Source: Garcia nutans (taxonomy: Eukaryota; Streptophyta; Magnoliopsida; Malpighiales; Euphorbiaceae). From it: DNA of 64,000 bases. Shown here piece by piece: positions 11,451-23,496 of this stretch (positions within the stretch are counted from its first letter, which is position 1; each line of letters opens with the position of its first letter). A program made the translations under genes and the position numbers. The DNA lies in assembly GCA_947685225.1 (NCBI GenBank), contig CANTUV010000008.1, positions 39,925,501 to 39,989,500 of the forward strand, read 5' to 3'. The notes beneath the pieces are model-generated. The model saw only the letters and a program-made list of their open reading frames with translations. It was not told the origin of the DNA and searched no databases.

Positions 11451-12910
11451 TGTAATATCCCAAAGTATACCCTAAAATTTTTTGGAATATTTATTGTTGT
11501 ATTTGGATTAAATGTATATGTTTAAATGGAAAGAGAAATGAGGTAAGGGAAGAGTGCATATGTTGTATATATAGTAATATATATAACATATACAAGTCAA
11601 AGAAATGGAAGTCAAAGAAGATTAATTAATTATTTTAAATTAATTAAATTAATTAAAAGGAAATTGAACTAGTGGAAGAAGATATTTTATAATATTTTAA
11701 TATTAAATTGCTTGGTGGAGGTTTAAAGAGGTTGAGGAGTTGACTTTGGCTCTTATTGTTCTTCTTCTTCTTCTTTTCTTTTCCTTCATGGCCGGCACCC
11801 TCCAAAGCAAGAGAGGAAGAGAGTTTTTGATTTTCCAAAATCAAGATTGAAGGATGTTTCAAGTGATCAAGTTGGAAATCTAAGAAGTTTCATCATTTTT
11901 GGTAAGTTTCCACTTGATTCCTTAGTTTTTCTTTTAAGTTGTATTTGAGTTTGATGGTTGATTATTGATGGTATGAGTATGTTTGATTGTGGGGTGTTTG
12001 AGAGTATTTGGTTTATTTGATTTTTATTTTTGGGGTTGGATTGAAGAGAAAGTGTTACGTTTGGTGGAAGAACAAGTGTTGTGTTTGAGTTGTGTGTATG
12101 TGATGGTTGTGAATTGGTGTTTGATGTATATTTTGAATTGTTTTGGTGTTTTTGAAAGTTACTATGGTTTATAAGTGTGTTTAGTTAAGTTTGTTTGAAG
12201 TGGAGATGGTGGAAATAAGAGGTTTGTTGGATGTGTTGTTGTTGTTGCCGGAATCGGGATTTTTGGCCTGACACGCCCATGAGCACGGCCAGGTCTTTGG
12301 GCGTGTCAAAGGTTCTGTGTTCTTGGATAGGTGACACGAGCAGTGACACGCCCATGTCATTGAGCGTGTCATAGCTACTGTGTTGAGGGAGGATTGACAC
12401 GGCCAGTGACACGCCCATGTCACTGAGCGTGTCAAAGCTTTTGTGTTGTGAGTTTAGGGCACGGTCAGGGACACGCCCCATGTTGTTAAGCGTGTCATGT
12501 GTAGAGTTGGCCCTAGTTGGTTCTTAGCCTTATTATCTCATGTGTATCTCTAAGTGAGTATGTATTATTCCTTTTGGATTAGGTTTTTGAAGAGGTTGAG
12601 TTGCCCTAATCCTAGTGTTGAGGATTCTTGGAAGAGGAGTTTGGTGTTGTGTGAGTTGCTCTTGATGTAAGTACAAACTTACATGGTTGCATACATTTAC
12701 ATGACTTTGAGACTTAACACATTTGGTTGTAAATGTGTTAAGTAAGTTATTACATTGTCAATACATTTGATTAATGTTATGATTTGCATAATGTGAAAGA
12801 TATGATGATCATTTAAAATATATGTCCAATGCAATTGGCTATGTATACTTTAATGACGAGATGTGAAGCTATTGTGTTGGCTATAATGATGCAAATGAAA
12901 TAATTGAGGC
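11451..12910 (+). repeat. Tk1 5' LTR, truncated at its 3' end
   Basis: It starts TGTAATATCCCAAAGTATAC, identical to the Tk1 3' LTR at 17615, and follows it to AATAATTGAGGC. Over the first 460 bases I count about eight differences (near 2 percent). The last roughly 940 bases of the LTR, the PBS and the leader are missing, so gag starts about 10 bases later. A TATATATA run at 11566-11573 sits in a palindrome (ATATGTT...AACATAT) found in the other Tekay LTRs of this type. A GACACGCCC array lies at 12268-12500. Confidence 0.85.
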
Positions 12911-12919
12911 ATAGTAGCG

Positions 12920-14180
12920 ATGGCATCTCAGTCACGTCAGTCCATAGAAGGTAGCGCTGAGAGTGTAGCTCCTGAAGAGGTTAGAGATGGAGCTAGGGTT
13001 GAGAGAGTTGGAGAGGCACCTGCTCCTGTGCTAGAGAGATCAGCTGCTGATGAGGTTCCGCCGGTTTGGTTACGGCATGTGGTAGAATTGTTGAGGCAAG
13101 CTCCAGTGCAGTCGCCACCGCCACCACAGCCACAAGTATCGATGAGACATTATGATAAATTGAGGAAATTTGGAGCTGAAGATTTCTTTGGTACTACAGA
13201 TCCTGCAGTAGCTGAGCAGTGGTTGGATAGAGTTCAGAGGGTATTCATCCAGTTGCAAGCCACTCCTGAAGAGAAATTTGATTATGCTAGATCCTTATTG
13301 CAGAAAGATGCTTATGATTGGTGGAAGACGGTTCCTCATGCTATGGATGATCCACCGACTTTGTTTTATAGTGATTTTCTGCGGGAATTTGAGCAGAAAT
13401 ATACTCCGAGGGAGTATAAGGATGCTAAGAAGATGGAATTTCTGAATCTGAGGTAGGAGAACCGGACAGTGACAGAGTATGAGATTGAGTTCATCCGGTT
13501 GAGTCACTATGACGGTGGGATTATTTCTGATGAGATTTACTGGTGTAGGAGATTTGAGGAGGGATTGAGGCCCTCTATTATGTGTATTGTTGCTGGTTCT
13601 CGGTACCAAGACTTTTCTCAGTTGGTTGCAGCAGCTAGAAGTGTTGAGAGAGCACAGGGTATTGCAGCAGCTGCTACCGAGGAGGAGACCAGAATTAGGA
13701 GATCCCAGTTTGAGCCAGCGTCTCGTCTATGAAGAGAGGCCGAGGAAGTTTTGTTTTGAGAGTCAGTAGGATCCTGAGGTAGTCGGGTAGGTCTGTTCAA
13801 TATCAGAGGCAGAGACCAAGACCTACAGTTTCTGTAGCTAGTGCTCCGACTCCAGTGGTTCAGAGGTCTACTCCACCTACAGGTATCCATTGTGGTAGGA
13901 TATATGGGGGTGTTTGTTGGAAGATTGGTGGATCAGCTGTGTGTTTCAGATGTTGATCGCCTGACCATTTCATTAGAGATTGTCTTGAGATGCAGGAGCA
14001 TAGGCAGGCAGATTTTGCAGTTTCTCAACCTAGTGTGAGAGGTGGTCGAAGTGGCAGAGGTGTTAGTAGAGGTGGTCGACCCGGGATCAGTCAGAGAGGA
14101 GGCTCTACATCCGGAGGCAGTAGGCCAGATGAGGCTGGGCCATCTCAGCGAGTGTATGTGATGCAAAGGCAACCGGATGC
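12920..14180 (+). pseudogene. gag: Tk1 gag, broken
   Basis: Tekay-type Gag starting at ATG 12920 (MASQSRQSIEGSAESV), with a Pro/Gln-rich segment and then the Gag core (DWWKTVPHAM, EFEQKYTPREYKDAKKMEFL). The zinc knuckle near 13940-13995 has lost a residue to TGA (CFRC, stop, then DHFIRDC). A TAG lies at 13456, and a one-base loss near 13725 shifts the frame. A Gly/Arg-rich linker (GGRSGRGVSRGG) leads into protease. Compared with Tk2 the order of parts is the same, so the breaks are local. Gag would bind the RNA genome in the particle; this copy cannot give a full protein. Confidence 0.85.
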
Positions 14181-17100
14181 TTCAGCAGTCATTGCGGGTA
14201 CGTTTTCTTTATTTGGCATTTCAGTTCTTGCTTTGATTGATCCAGGATCTACTCATTCATACATAAGTGCATATATCTTGCCTGTGTCTGAATTGCATTC
14301 AGAGTCCTTAGGATTTGATGTGTTGGTGACAAATCCTTTAGGACATAGTGTTGTGGTGAGTAAGGTGCATCGTGATAGTTCAGTTGTGGTGCAAGGTGAG
14401 GAGTTTTGGGGGGATTTGATTAAAATGCCTTTTAAGGAATATGATTTGATCTTAGGATGGATTGGTTGTCTAAGCATGGAGCTGTGGTAAACTATCAAAA
14501 GAAGTATGTTACCCTGAGAACCAGTGATGGTAGAAGTGTGATGGTATCTAGTGAGCAGAGACAACTTGCATCCTTGTTTGTTTCAGCTGTTGCAGCTAGT
14601 AAGTTAATTAGAAAAGGGTGTGATGCTTATCTTGCTCATGTTGTGGATACTAGAGTAGTGGGTTCTCAACTTAATAGTATAACCACAGTTGCGGAATTTC
14701 CAGATGTTTTTCCGGAGGAGTTGCCAGGGTTACCCCTGAGAGAGAGGTTGAGTTTGGTATCGATTTGTTGCCTATTACCACTCCCATCTCGATTACTCCT
14801 TATCGAATGGCATCTACTGAGTTGAAAGAGTTGAAGGTACAGTTGCAAGAATTGTTGGATATAGGGTTTATTCGCCCTAGTCTTTCTCCGTGGGGAGCTC
14901 CTGTTTTGTTTGTGAAGAAGAAGGATGGTACTTTGAGGTTATGCATCGATTATAGGCAATTGAATAAGGTGACTATTAAGAATAAGTATCCTTTGCCTCG
15001 GATAGATGATCTCTTCAATCAGTTAAAGGGAGCAGCAGTGTTTTCCAAGATTGATTTGAGATCAGGGTACCATCAGTTGAGAGTCAGAGCTGAAGATGTT
15101 CCTAAGATAGCTTTCCACACAAGATATGGGCATTATGAGTTTTTAGTGATGCCTTTTGGATTGACGAATGCACCTGCAGCTTTCATGGATTGATGAATAG
15201 GGTGTTTAGGCCCTATCTAGATCAGTTTGTGGTGGTCTTCATTGATGATATTTTGGTGTATTCGCGTAATGAAGAGGATCATGACAAGCATCTGCGGATT
15301 GTATTGTAGACCTTGAGAGAGAAGCAATTGTACGCTAAGTTGTCGAAGTGTGAGTTTTGGCTTGATCAAGTAACTTTTCTAGGTCATATAGTTTCAGCAG
15401 ATGGTGTAAGAGTTGATCCGAATAAAGTTGAGGCCATTTTAAATTGGAGTCAACCGAAGTCTGTGACCGAAGTTAGAAGTTTTCTGGGTTTGGTAGGCTA
15501 TTATCGACGCTTTGTGAAAGGTTTTTCTTTGATAGCTACTCCACTCACCAGATTACTTTGAAAGGGAGTTAGATTTGAATGGACAGATCAGTGTCAAGCT
15601 AGCTTTGAGCAGTTGAAGGGAATGTTAACTCAATCTCCTGTTCTTACATTGCCTGTGGAAGATAAACCATATGTGATTTACAGTGATGCTTCACATAATG
15701 GTTTAGGTTGTGTTTTGATGCAAGAGGGTAAAGTTATAGCTTATGCTTCTCGGCAGTTGAAGCCGCATGAGCTTAATTATCCGACGCATGATTTGGAGTT
15801 AGCAGCCATAGTTTTTGCTTTGAAGATTTTGCGACACTACTTGTATGGGGAGAAGTGTTTTATTTATACAGATCATGAGAATTTGAAATATTTGGGGGTT
15901 CAGAGAGAGCTTAATTTTTGGCAAAGACGGTGGTTGGAGTTGATCAAAGACTATGACTATTTAATTGATTATCATCCTGGTAAGGCAAATGTTGTTGCTG
16001 ATGCCTTGAGTCGAAAGTCTTTAACAGGTTTGACTGCTTATTCGCTTTCATTGCTTATTGAGTTGAGAGCGTTGCATGCTAGTTTTGAATCATGTGATGA
16101 TGGTGCATTGTTGGCTCAGTTGCAATTGAGGCCAGTGTTGTTGGATCAGATAAGGGAGGCTCAATTGGCTGATGGAAAAATTTAGAAAGTTGTGTCAGAT
16201 TGCCAAAATGGGGAGAGCCGAGATTTCCATATGAGAAGTGATGGTAGCCTTTGGTTTAAGGATAGATTGTGTGTTCCTGATGATGCTAGTTTAAGAAAGA
16301 TTATTTTGGAAGAAGCACACCAATCGATTTTTGCTATGCACCGTGGGAGTACTAAAATGTATCATGATTTGAAGCAACATTATTGGTGTTCAGGTATGAA
16401 GAGGGACATAGCGGAGTTTGTATCCAAGTGTCTCACTTGTCAGAGAGTGAAAGCTGAGCATCAAGTTCCTACAGGGTTGCTTCAACCTTTATCAGTGCCT
16501 GAATGGAAATGGAAACATGTGACAATGGATTTTGTGTCTGGTTTGCCGTTGACTCAGAAGAAGCATGATGCTATCTGGGTGATTATTGATCGGTTGACAA
16601 AGACAACTCATTTTCTTCCAGTTCGGATGGACTTTTCTCTTGAGAAGTTGGCTGAGCTGTATATCAGTGAGATAGTGAAAGTTGCATGGAATCCCAATTT
16701 CTTTGGTGTCTGATCGAGATCCTCGGTTTACTTCAAGGTTTTGGAAGAGTTTACATGGTGCTTTGGGTTCTCGATTGCATTTTAGCACTGCTTTTCATCC
16801 GTAGATAGATGGGCAGTCAGAGAGAGTGATACAGATTATAGAGGACATGTTGAGAAGTTGTGTCATTGAAATCTCTGGAAGTTGGGACAGATTTTTGCCA
16901 TTAATGGAATTTGCTTATAACAACAGTCATCAATCTAGTATTAGAATGGCACCATTTGAGGCATTGTATGGTAGAAGATGCAGAACGCCTCTGTGTTGGA
17001 ATGAAGTTGGAGAAAGCAAGTTGGTTGGTCCCGATTTGATTAAAGAAACAGAAGAGAAAGTGATGATAATTCAGGATCAGTTGAAAGCAGCTTCAGATCG

Positions 17101-17568
17101 GCAGAAATCTTATTCAGATTTGAAGAGAAGAGACATAGAGTTTGATGTTGGAGATAAAGTTTTTCTGAAAGTGTCTCCTTGGAAAAAGATTTTGAGATTT
17201 GGCAGAAAAGGGAAGCTAAGTCCTCATTTTATTGGACCTTACGAAGTATTAGAAAGAGTTGGACTAGTTGCTTATCGAATTGCTTTGCCACCTGAGTTAG
17301 GTAGAATTCACAATGTCTTCCATGTTTCTATGCTGCGGAGGTACAGATCAGATCCACTTATGTTCTGTCCGTTGAATCTATTGAAGTGAATCCAGATTTG
17401 ACTTTTAGAGAAGAACCAGTGGTCATTTTAACACATGGAGTGAAAGAGTTGAGACATAAGAAAGTGCCAATTGTGAAGGTTCTTTGGAAGAATCATGGTA
17501 GAGAAGAGGCAACTTGGGAGAGTGAGCAAGTGAAGCGAGATCAGTATCCCCAGCTATTTCAGACTTGA
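14181..17568 (+). pseudogene. pol: Tk1 pol: protease, RT, RNase H, integrase, chromodomain; broken
   Basis: Protease motif DPGSTHSYIS near 14240; RT with LCIDYRQLNKVTIKNKYPLP and FIDDILVYSRNEE (15240-15275); RNase H with SDASHNGLGCVL and TDHENLKYL; integrase with CLTCQRVKAEHQ, MDFVSGLP and VSDRDPRFTSRFW; a C-terminal chromodomain (KVPIVKVLWKNHGREEATWE, 17450-17520). Against Tk2 and Tk3 there are single-base frameshifts near 14456, 14733, 15187, 16683 and 17357, and stops at 15307 (TAG), 15559 (TGA), 16183 (TAG) and 16801 (TAG). Several stops fit Gln or Arg codons changed by C to T. The chromodomain would bind histone marks and steer integration; the family assignment is firm, but the copy is dead. 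Confidence 0.9.
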
Positions 17569-17599
17569 TATCAGGTAATTTCGAGGATGAAATTTCTTT

Positions 17600-17613
17600 T
17601 TAGAGGGGGAGAA
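17600..17613 (+). promoter_or_regulatory. Tk1 polypurine tract
   Basis: TTTAGAGGGGGAGAAT lies directly before the 3' LTR start, where plus-strand DNA synthesis is primed. The same tract borders the Tk3 LTR (31501-31513) and, in variant form, the Tk4 LTR (54895-54908), both on the minus strand. Confidence 0.8.
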
Positions 17614-17614
17614 T

Positions 17615-20015
17615 TGTAATATCCCAAAGTATACCCTAAAAGTTTTGGAATATTTATTGTTGTATTTGGATTAAATGTATATGTTTAAATGGAAAGAGAA
17701 ATGAGGTAAGGGAAGAGTGTATATGTTGTATATATAGTAATATATATAACATATACAAGTCAAAGAAATGGAAGTCAAAGAAGATTAATTAACTATTTTA
17801 AATTAATTAAATTAATTAAAAGGAAATTGAATTAGTGGAAGAAGATATTTTATAATATTTTAATATTAAATTGCTTGGTGGAGGTTTAAAGAGGTTGAGG
17901 AGTTGACTTTGGCTCTTATTGTTCTTCTTCTTCTTCTTTTCTTTTCCTTCATGGTCGGCGCCCTCCAAAGCAAGAGAGGAAGAGAGTTTTTGATTTTCCA
18001 AACTCAAGATTGAAGGATGTTTCAAGTGATCAAGTTGGAAATATAAGAAGTTTCATCATTTTTGGTAAGTTTCCACTTGATTCCTTAGTTTTTCTTTTAA
18101 GTTGTATTTGAGTTTGATGGTTGATTATTGATGGTATGAGTATGTTTGATTGTGGGGTGTTTGAGAGTATTTGGTTTATTTGATTTTGATTTTTGGGGTT
18201 GGATTGAAGAGAAAGTGTTAGGTTTGGTGGAAGAACAAGTGTTGTGTTTGAGTTGTGTGTATGTGATGGTTGTGAATTGGTGTTTGATGTATATTTTGAA
18301 TTGTTTTGGTGTTTCTGAAAGTTACTATAGTTTATAAGTGTGTTTAGTTAAGTTTTTTTGAAGTGGAGATGGTGGAAATAAGAGGTTTGTGGATGTGTTA
18401 TTGTTGTTGCCGGAATCAGGATTTTTGGCCTGACACGCCCATGAGGGCGGCCAGGTCTTTGGGCGTGTCAATGGTTCTGTGTTCTTGGATGGGTTAAACG
18501 AGCAGTGACACGCCCATGTCACTAAGCATGTCATAGCTACTGTGTTGTGGGAGGATTGACACAGCCAGTGACACGCCCATGTCACTGAGCGTGTCAAAGC
18601 TTCTGTGTTGTGAGTTTAGGGCACGGTCAGGGACACGCCCATTTTGTTGAGCGTGTCATGTGTAGAGTTGGCCCTAGTTTGTTCTTAGCCTTATTATCTC
18701 ATGTGTATCTCTAAGTGAGTGTGTATTATTCCTTTTGGATTAGGTTTTTGAAGAGGTTGAGTTGCCCTAATCCTAGTGTTGAGGATTCTTGGAAAAGGAG
18801 TTTGTTGTTGTGTGAGTTGCTCTTGATGTAAGTACAAACTTACATGGTTGCATACATTTACATTACTTTGAGACTTAACACATTTGGTTGTAAATGTGTT
18901 AAGTAAGTTATTACATTGTCAATACATTTGATTAATGTTATGATTTGCATAATGTGAAAGATATGATGATCATTTAAAATATATGTCCAATGCAATTGGC
19001 TATGTATACTTTAATGACGAGATGTGAAGCTATTGTGTTGGCTATAATGATGCAAATGAAATAATTGAGGCTTGGTTGCCTAGTTTTATTATGAGAAATT
19101 AAATGAGAAATGAATTGTGAAATAGATTGATAATGAGATAAATGAATTAATTGTGTGCCTAGTATTTTATTCAATTTTCAGAGTTCTGGGTTTGGCGGCA
19201 TGCCTATGAATTACTGGACAGGTGAAAAGACCGGGTCGTAAGCCTCAAAAATAGTAACAGTCTAGCCGGGTTGAGGACCAAGATACTGGGGCCCTAGGGG
19301 GTCTAGCCGGGTTGAGGTCCAAGAGACTGGGTCTGTTATACTATCCATGGATAGATATATATATATATATATGTATCGCCTACGGGCTTGATGAATGTGA
19401 TTATAGACCAAAACAGTAACTCTGAACTTTGAATAACATATTAGATTCTTTTTGGGCCCATACTTGTCTTTGTTTCAATGTGAATCATAAATGGTAAAAC
19501 AATTGAATAAGATAATAAAATGTAATGTTATGAAATATAGTATTTTTGAATATGATTTCTATTGCTTGAAAGTATGACATTGACATTGTATTAAAGCATA
19601 TTGTTATTGTGGTTTGTACCACTAAGCCTATGACTTAGCGCGATTGTGGTTCATCGCGCAGGTGACAGGATAGAACCAGAGAGTTCATCTAGACCGAGTC
19701 GAGTCTAGACTCTGAAGTGTTGATTGTGGGCTTAAAGATCAGAGACGAACTGCCAAACATGTATAAACTTTATGTTTTGTAAATATTTATTTTGATATAT
19801 ATGTATATGTAATTACCGCTACATTTTCCGCAGCTTAATAAATAAATGTTTTACTTGTTATGTTTCATAATATATATATATGAAATGTTTTAAATTTTCC
19901 TCATATTATTGTAGAAAAAAAATTGGGTTGTCTTATATAAATCGTGGCACTCCTGTATCTGGTCTACGTATAGTACAAATGTAGTAGTATGTAGTGTGCG
20001 TATACGGGGTATAAG
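17615..20015 (+). repeat. Tk1 3' LTR, last bases lost
   Basis: Starts TGTAATATCCC right after the polypurine tract and runs 2.4 kb to GGGGTATAAG, where the other Tekay LTRs continue with GGTGTTACA; about nine terminal bases are missing. It holds a GACACGCCC array (18430-18655), the block GGCGGCATGCCTATGAATT, and the GCGCGAT/ATCGCGC stem at 19638-19659. The sequence switches at 20015/20016 to Tat-1 protease/RT with a shared AAG, which points to a deletion rather than a normal element end. Confidence 0.88.
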
Positions 20016-20484
20016 TCTGATTTTGCTTACTTGTGTGCTGTTTCTCTTGATGGTTGCATACATTCAAATAGCGGTTACATGAGCATCTTTAATATTAATT
20101 TTGTTAACACACAATCATTAAATTTGGAAACAACTGAGAATCCTAAATACATTAGCATAGCATCCGACCTTACTCCTGATGAGAGAAAGAGATTTGAAAA
20201 AATATTCAAAAAAATATGAAGAAGTGTTTGCTTGGTCTTATGAGGATATGCCTGGAATAGATCGAGACATAGTCGAGCATCATATTCCAACTCACACTCA
20301 CATGAAACCTGTCAAACAAAAGCTTAGGCGATTAAGACCTGAGTGGGCTGAATTGGTTAAAGAAGAGGTCACTAAGCAAATACAAGTGAAGTTCCTTGAA
20401 GTGATAGAATACCCAGATTGGCTAGCCAACATAGCACCCGTGCCAAAGAAAGATGGAAGAATAAGGGTCTGTGTGGACTATAGA
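20016..20484 (+). pseudogene. pol: Tat-1 protease-end/RT-start fragment
   Basis: It reads SDFAYLCAVSLDGCIHSNSGYMSIF, then DLTPDERKRFEKIFKK, a linker, and the RT N-terminus (LRRLRPEWAELVKEEV, VPKKDGRIRVCVDYR). The first part matches the end of the Tat-2 protease region at 57870-57975, which ties it to the same family. A frame change near 20200 separates the two halves. Tk2 inserted inside the RT motif at 20484/20485. The 1.7 kb that should lie between gag at 3035 and this point is absent. Confidence 0.82.
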
Positions 20485-23477
20485 TGTAACATCCAAAATT
20501 TTTTGAAAATTTCTAATTTTTGGAAAATTTGATAAAATAAATTATAATTTAAAAGGATAAATTAAAATAATAGTTTTAAATGAAAAATAAAGGGATTTTA
20601 AATGAAAAAGTGAAATATATATATGATATATATGCAAAATATACATAACGTATATAAAAGTCAACACTTTTTAAAAGAAAAGGGTATTTTGGTAATTAAA
20701 TCTTATAAATTCAAAATTAATAAAATAATTCAAAAATAAATTAATTTTGAAAGGAAGAGGGAAATTAGGACTTTTAATTTATTAAAAAATAATTAAATAT
20801 TACATTATTTTAATATATATATATACGTGGTTAAAAAAAGATGAAAAGGAAAGAATATTTAAAAGTCTTCTTCTTCTTCTTCTTCTTCTTCTCAAGAATG
20901 TGGCTTCCATGGATGATTGAAGACCAAGGATTTTTCTTCTTCCATACTCCATAAATTGAAGGAATTAATAAGTTTCAAGTGGATTTTTGGTGATTTCCAC
21001 CAAAATTAGTAAGTTTCCATCTCTTTTCTTTGAATTCCTTAGAAATTTAGATTATGTGAGAGTTTGGATTTTTATGTAGGATGTTATAATTGTTGCAATT
21101 GGTGTGTATGATGTTATTTTGGGTAGTTAACAATGATTCTAAGGTTAGATTGAAGAGATGATGGAGTTTGGTTAAAGAATGGTTACGAGAGAGAATTTAG
21201 GGTTATGGATTTTTGGGGTTTTAAAAACATGAATTTTAATTGTGAAAATTGATTCCAAATGAGTTGTTTTGATTCATAAACAAGTATTTTAAAGTCAAAT
21301 ATTGGATTTGGTGGTGTTGGGTTGGAGTTTGAGAATTGAAGTGGAGATTTAGGGTTTTGGAAAAGTGATTTTCCAAAGTGGTTGAATTGTGTGATTTTAT
21401 TTGTTAAAGCATGTTGTTTAGTGTTAAAAGTGATGAATATAAGCTTGGAATGAGTAATGGATTGTGTTGGAATGGAAAACCTTCAATGGGGGAAGGTTAG
21501 ACCATTTTTGAGATTTTGTATATAAGAGTGTATTTTTATAATATAAATGATTTAAATGTATTAAAATATGTTTTTAATAATATAAATAAACTTAAAACAC
21601 TAATTTAATTGTAGTAGAATGGAATTCTAATGTTGAAGTAAGGAAAGGCTAAATTTTTGGAAATTTGTAGGAGTGATGTGTAATTATGGTTTAATGTTGG
21701 AAATGCCATTAAATGTGATACTAAATGATTATTTGCTATCACATTTGGTTTAGGCATTGAGGGAGATTGATTTGCTTCATCCAAGTGGTGAAGGGCAAGT
21801 TAGAAAGATTGGATTGAAGGTTGTTTTTAGCTTGCATTGGGTTGCTAGTGGAGGTATGTACAAACTTTGAATATAATGTTTATATTTGCATAACATTTGG
21901 ACTTAACACATTTTGGTTGAAAAATGTGTTAAGCTACTTGGTTCATTGATTGTGTATGAATAATATGCTATGACATTTGTAATGTCATATATGTGTTAAA
22001 TGCATTGTGAAAAGCCATTGATAATGGCTAATTTGTGTAACATGTGAAATACGCATATTATGTGAAAATACCCAAAGTAATTGGGTAATGTGTTGTGAAT
22101 GCAAAATTGAGATATGCGTAATAATAAAATGAATTGATATTGATAAAATGAGAAAAATGAGAAAGATGTGAAAAAATGAGAAATATGAGAAAAAAAAAAG
22201 TGAAAATAAGGCAATGTGCCTAGATTGAATATGTAAAAATGAGAAAGAGATTAATAATGAGAAATATGAATAAATTGTGTGCCTAGTATGCTATTCAATT
22301 TTCAGAGTTCTGGGTTGGGCGGCATGCCTATGATTGCCTACGGGCTATACGCTGGAATGGTGAAAAGACTAGGTCGTAAGCCAGGCCAGCTGATAAATAT
22401 GATGTTTTTGGGGTAAAAAGACTGGGTCGTAAGCCTCAAAAACTGTAGTAGTCTACCCGGGTTGAGGACCAAGATACTGGGGCCTAAGGGTCTAGCCGGG
22501 TTGAGGTCCAAGAGACTGGGGCTGTTACATTATCCATGGATATATATATTGCCTACGGGGCTAGACACATGGTGTCATTATGGACCAAAGCAGTAACTCT
22601 GAAATTTGAATAGTATATTAGATCCTTTTTGGGCCCTTGCTTGTCTTTGTTTTACTGTGAATTATGAATTATGATAAAATTGAGTAATATAATGTTATGA
22701 GTTGTGCTTATGAATTATTTGAAAAATATAAGAAAGTGGATTGATGTGACATCTATATGCATTGTGCATTTGGTATTGCATTGAGTTATATTGTTATTAT
22801 CAAAGGTTATACCACTAGGCTTTGGCTTAGCGCGATTGTTTCCATCGCGCAGGTGACAGGGTAGACCCAGTTGAGCCAGAGAGTTCTTCTAGAACAGGTC
22901 GGGTCTAGACTTGTAGTTGAGCTTGTAGAGTTGCTATCGAGATCAGAAACACTGCCAGCAATAAGTATATATTTTTATGTTATTGTACATTTTGAGTTTT
23001 ATGCATAATATATTATGTTTTGAATTTTACGTATTGTATATTATAAAGAATGTTTGGGTCAATGTATTTGAAATGGGAGAGTAAGTGTGTTTTAAATTAT
23101 ATATATCTACATGTATAAATGTTTGAGAAAATTGGTGAAATTGAGAAGTGGTTGAGAGGGTGATTGGAAATTATTGGGAGTGTTTTCTTTTTTGCAGGTT
23201 GAGTAATTGCTAAATTTTGGGATATCCAAAATACAGACAAAACTCTGGTGAATTTTTTCCAGAGATTTTTATATATATTATTTATTTTGGGTTCTTATAA
23301 TAAGTAAATAATATTTATATTCTATTTAATTTTTATATATTTAGAATTTTAAATTTTAAATTTTAAATTGAAAAAAAAAATTAGTAAATTCGTCTGTGAC
23401 ATTTTTGTACCGTATATGCGTATTTTACATATGCTAGAAATATGTTTTGTACGTATATAGGGTATAAGGGTGTTACA
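20485..23477 (+). repeat. Tk2 5' LTR
   Basis: A full 2993-base LTR, TGTAACATCCAAAATTTT to GGTATAAGGGTGTTACA, followed 8 bases later by the PBS. It belongs to a different subtype from Tk1: its first 1.4 kb lacks the GACACG array and has other sequence, while the second half (GGCGGCATGCCTATGATTG, the GCGCGAT stem at 22830-22850, the GTTCTTCTAGA region) is shared. The closest relative in the window is the Tk4 LTR. A CTT microsatellite lies at 20867-20892 and a small second AT-rich tail at 23270-23390. Confidence 0.88.
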
Positions 23478-23484
23478 TTTGTTT

Positions 23485-23496
23485 TGGTATCAGAGC
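23485..23496 (+). promoter_or_regulatory. Tk2 primer binding site
   Basis: TGGTATCAGAGC is the complement of the 3' end of initiator tRNA-Met, the usual primer of Tekay chromoviruses. It is 8 bases past the LTR end and is the only Tekay PBS left in the window. Confidence 0.88.

Noticed and set aside
12181..12481. Antisense open frames of 84 and 98 codons
   Set aside because: They are translations of the GACACG repeat (repeating TRPKTWP-like peptides) and appear wherever the array occurs.
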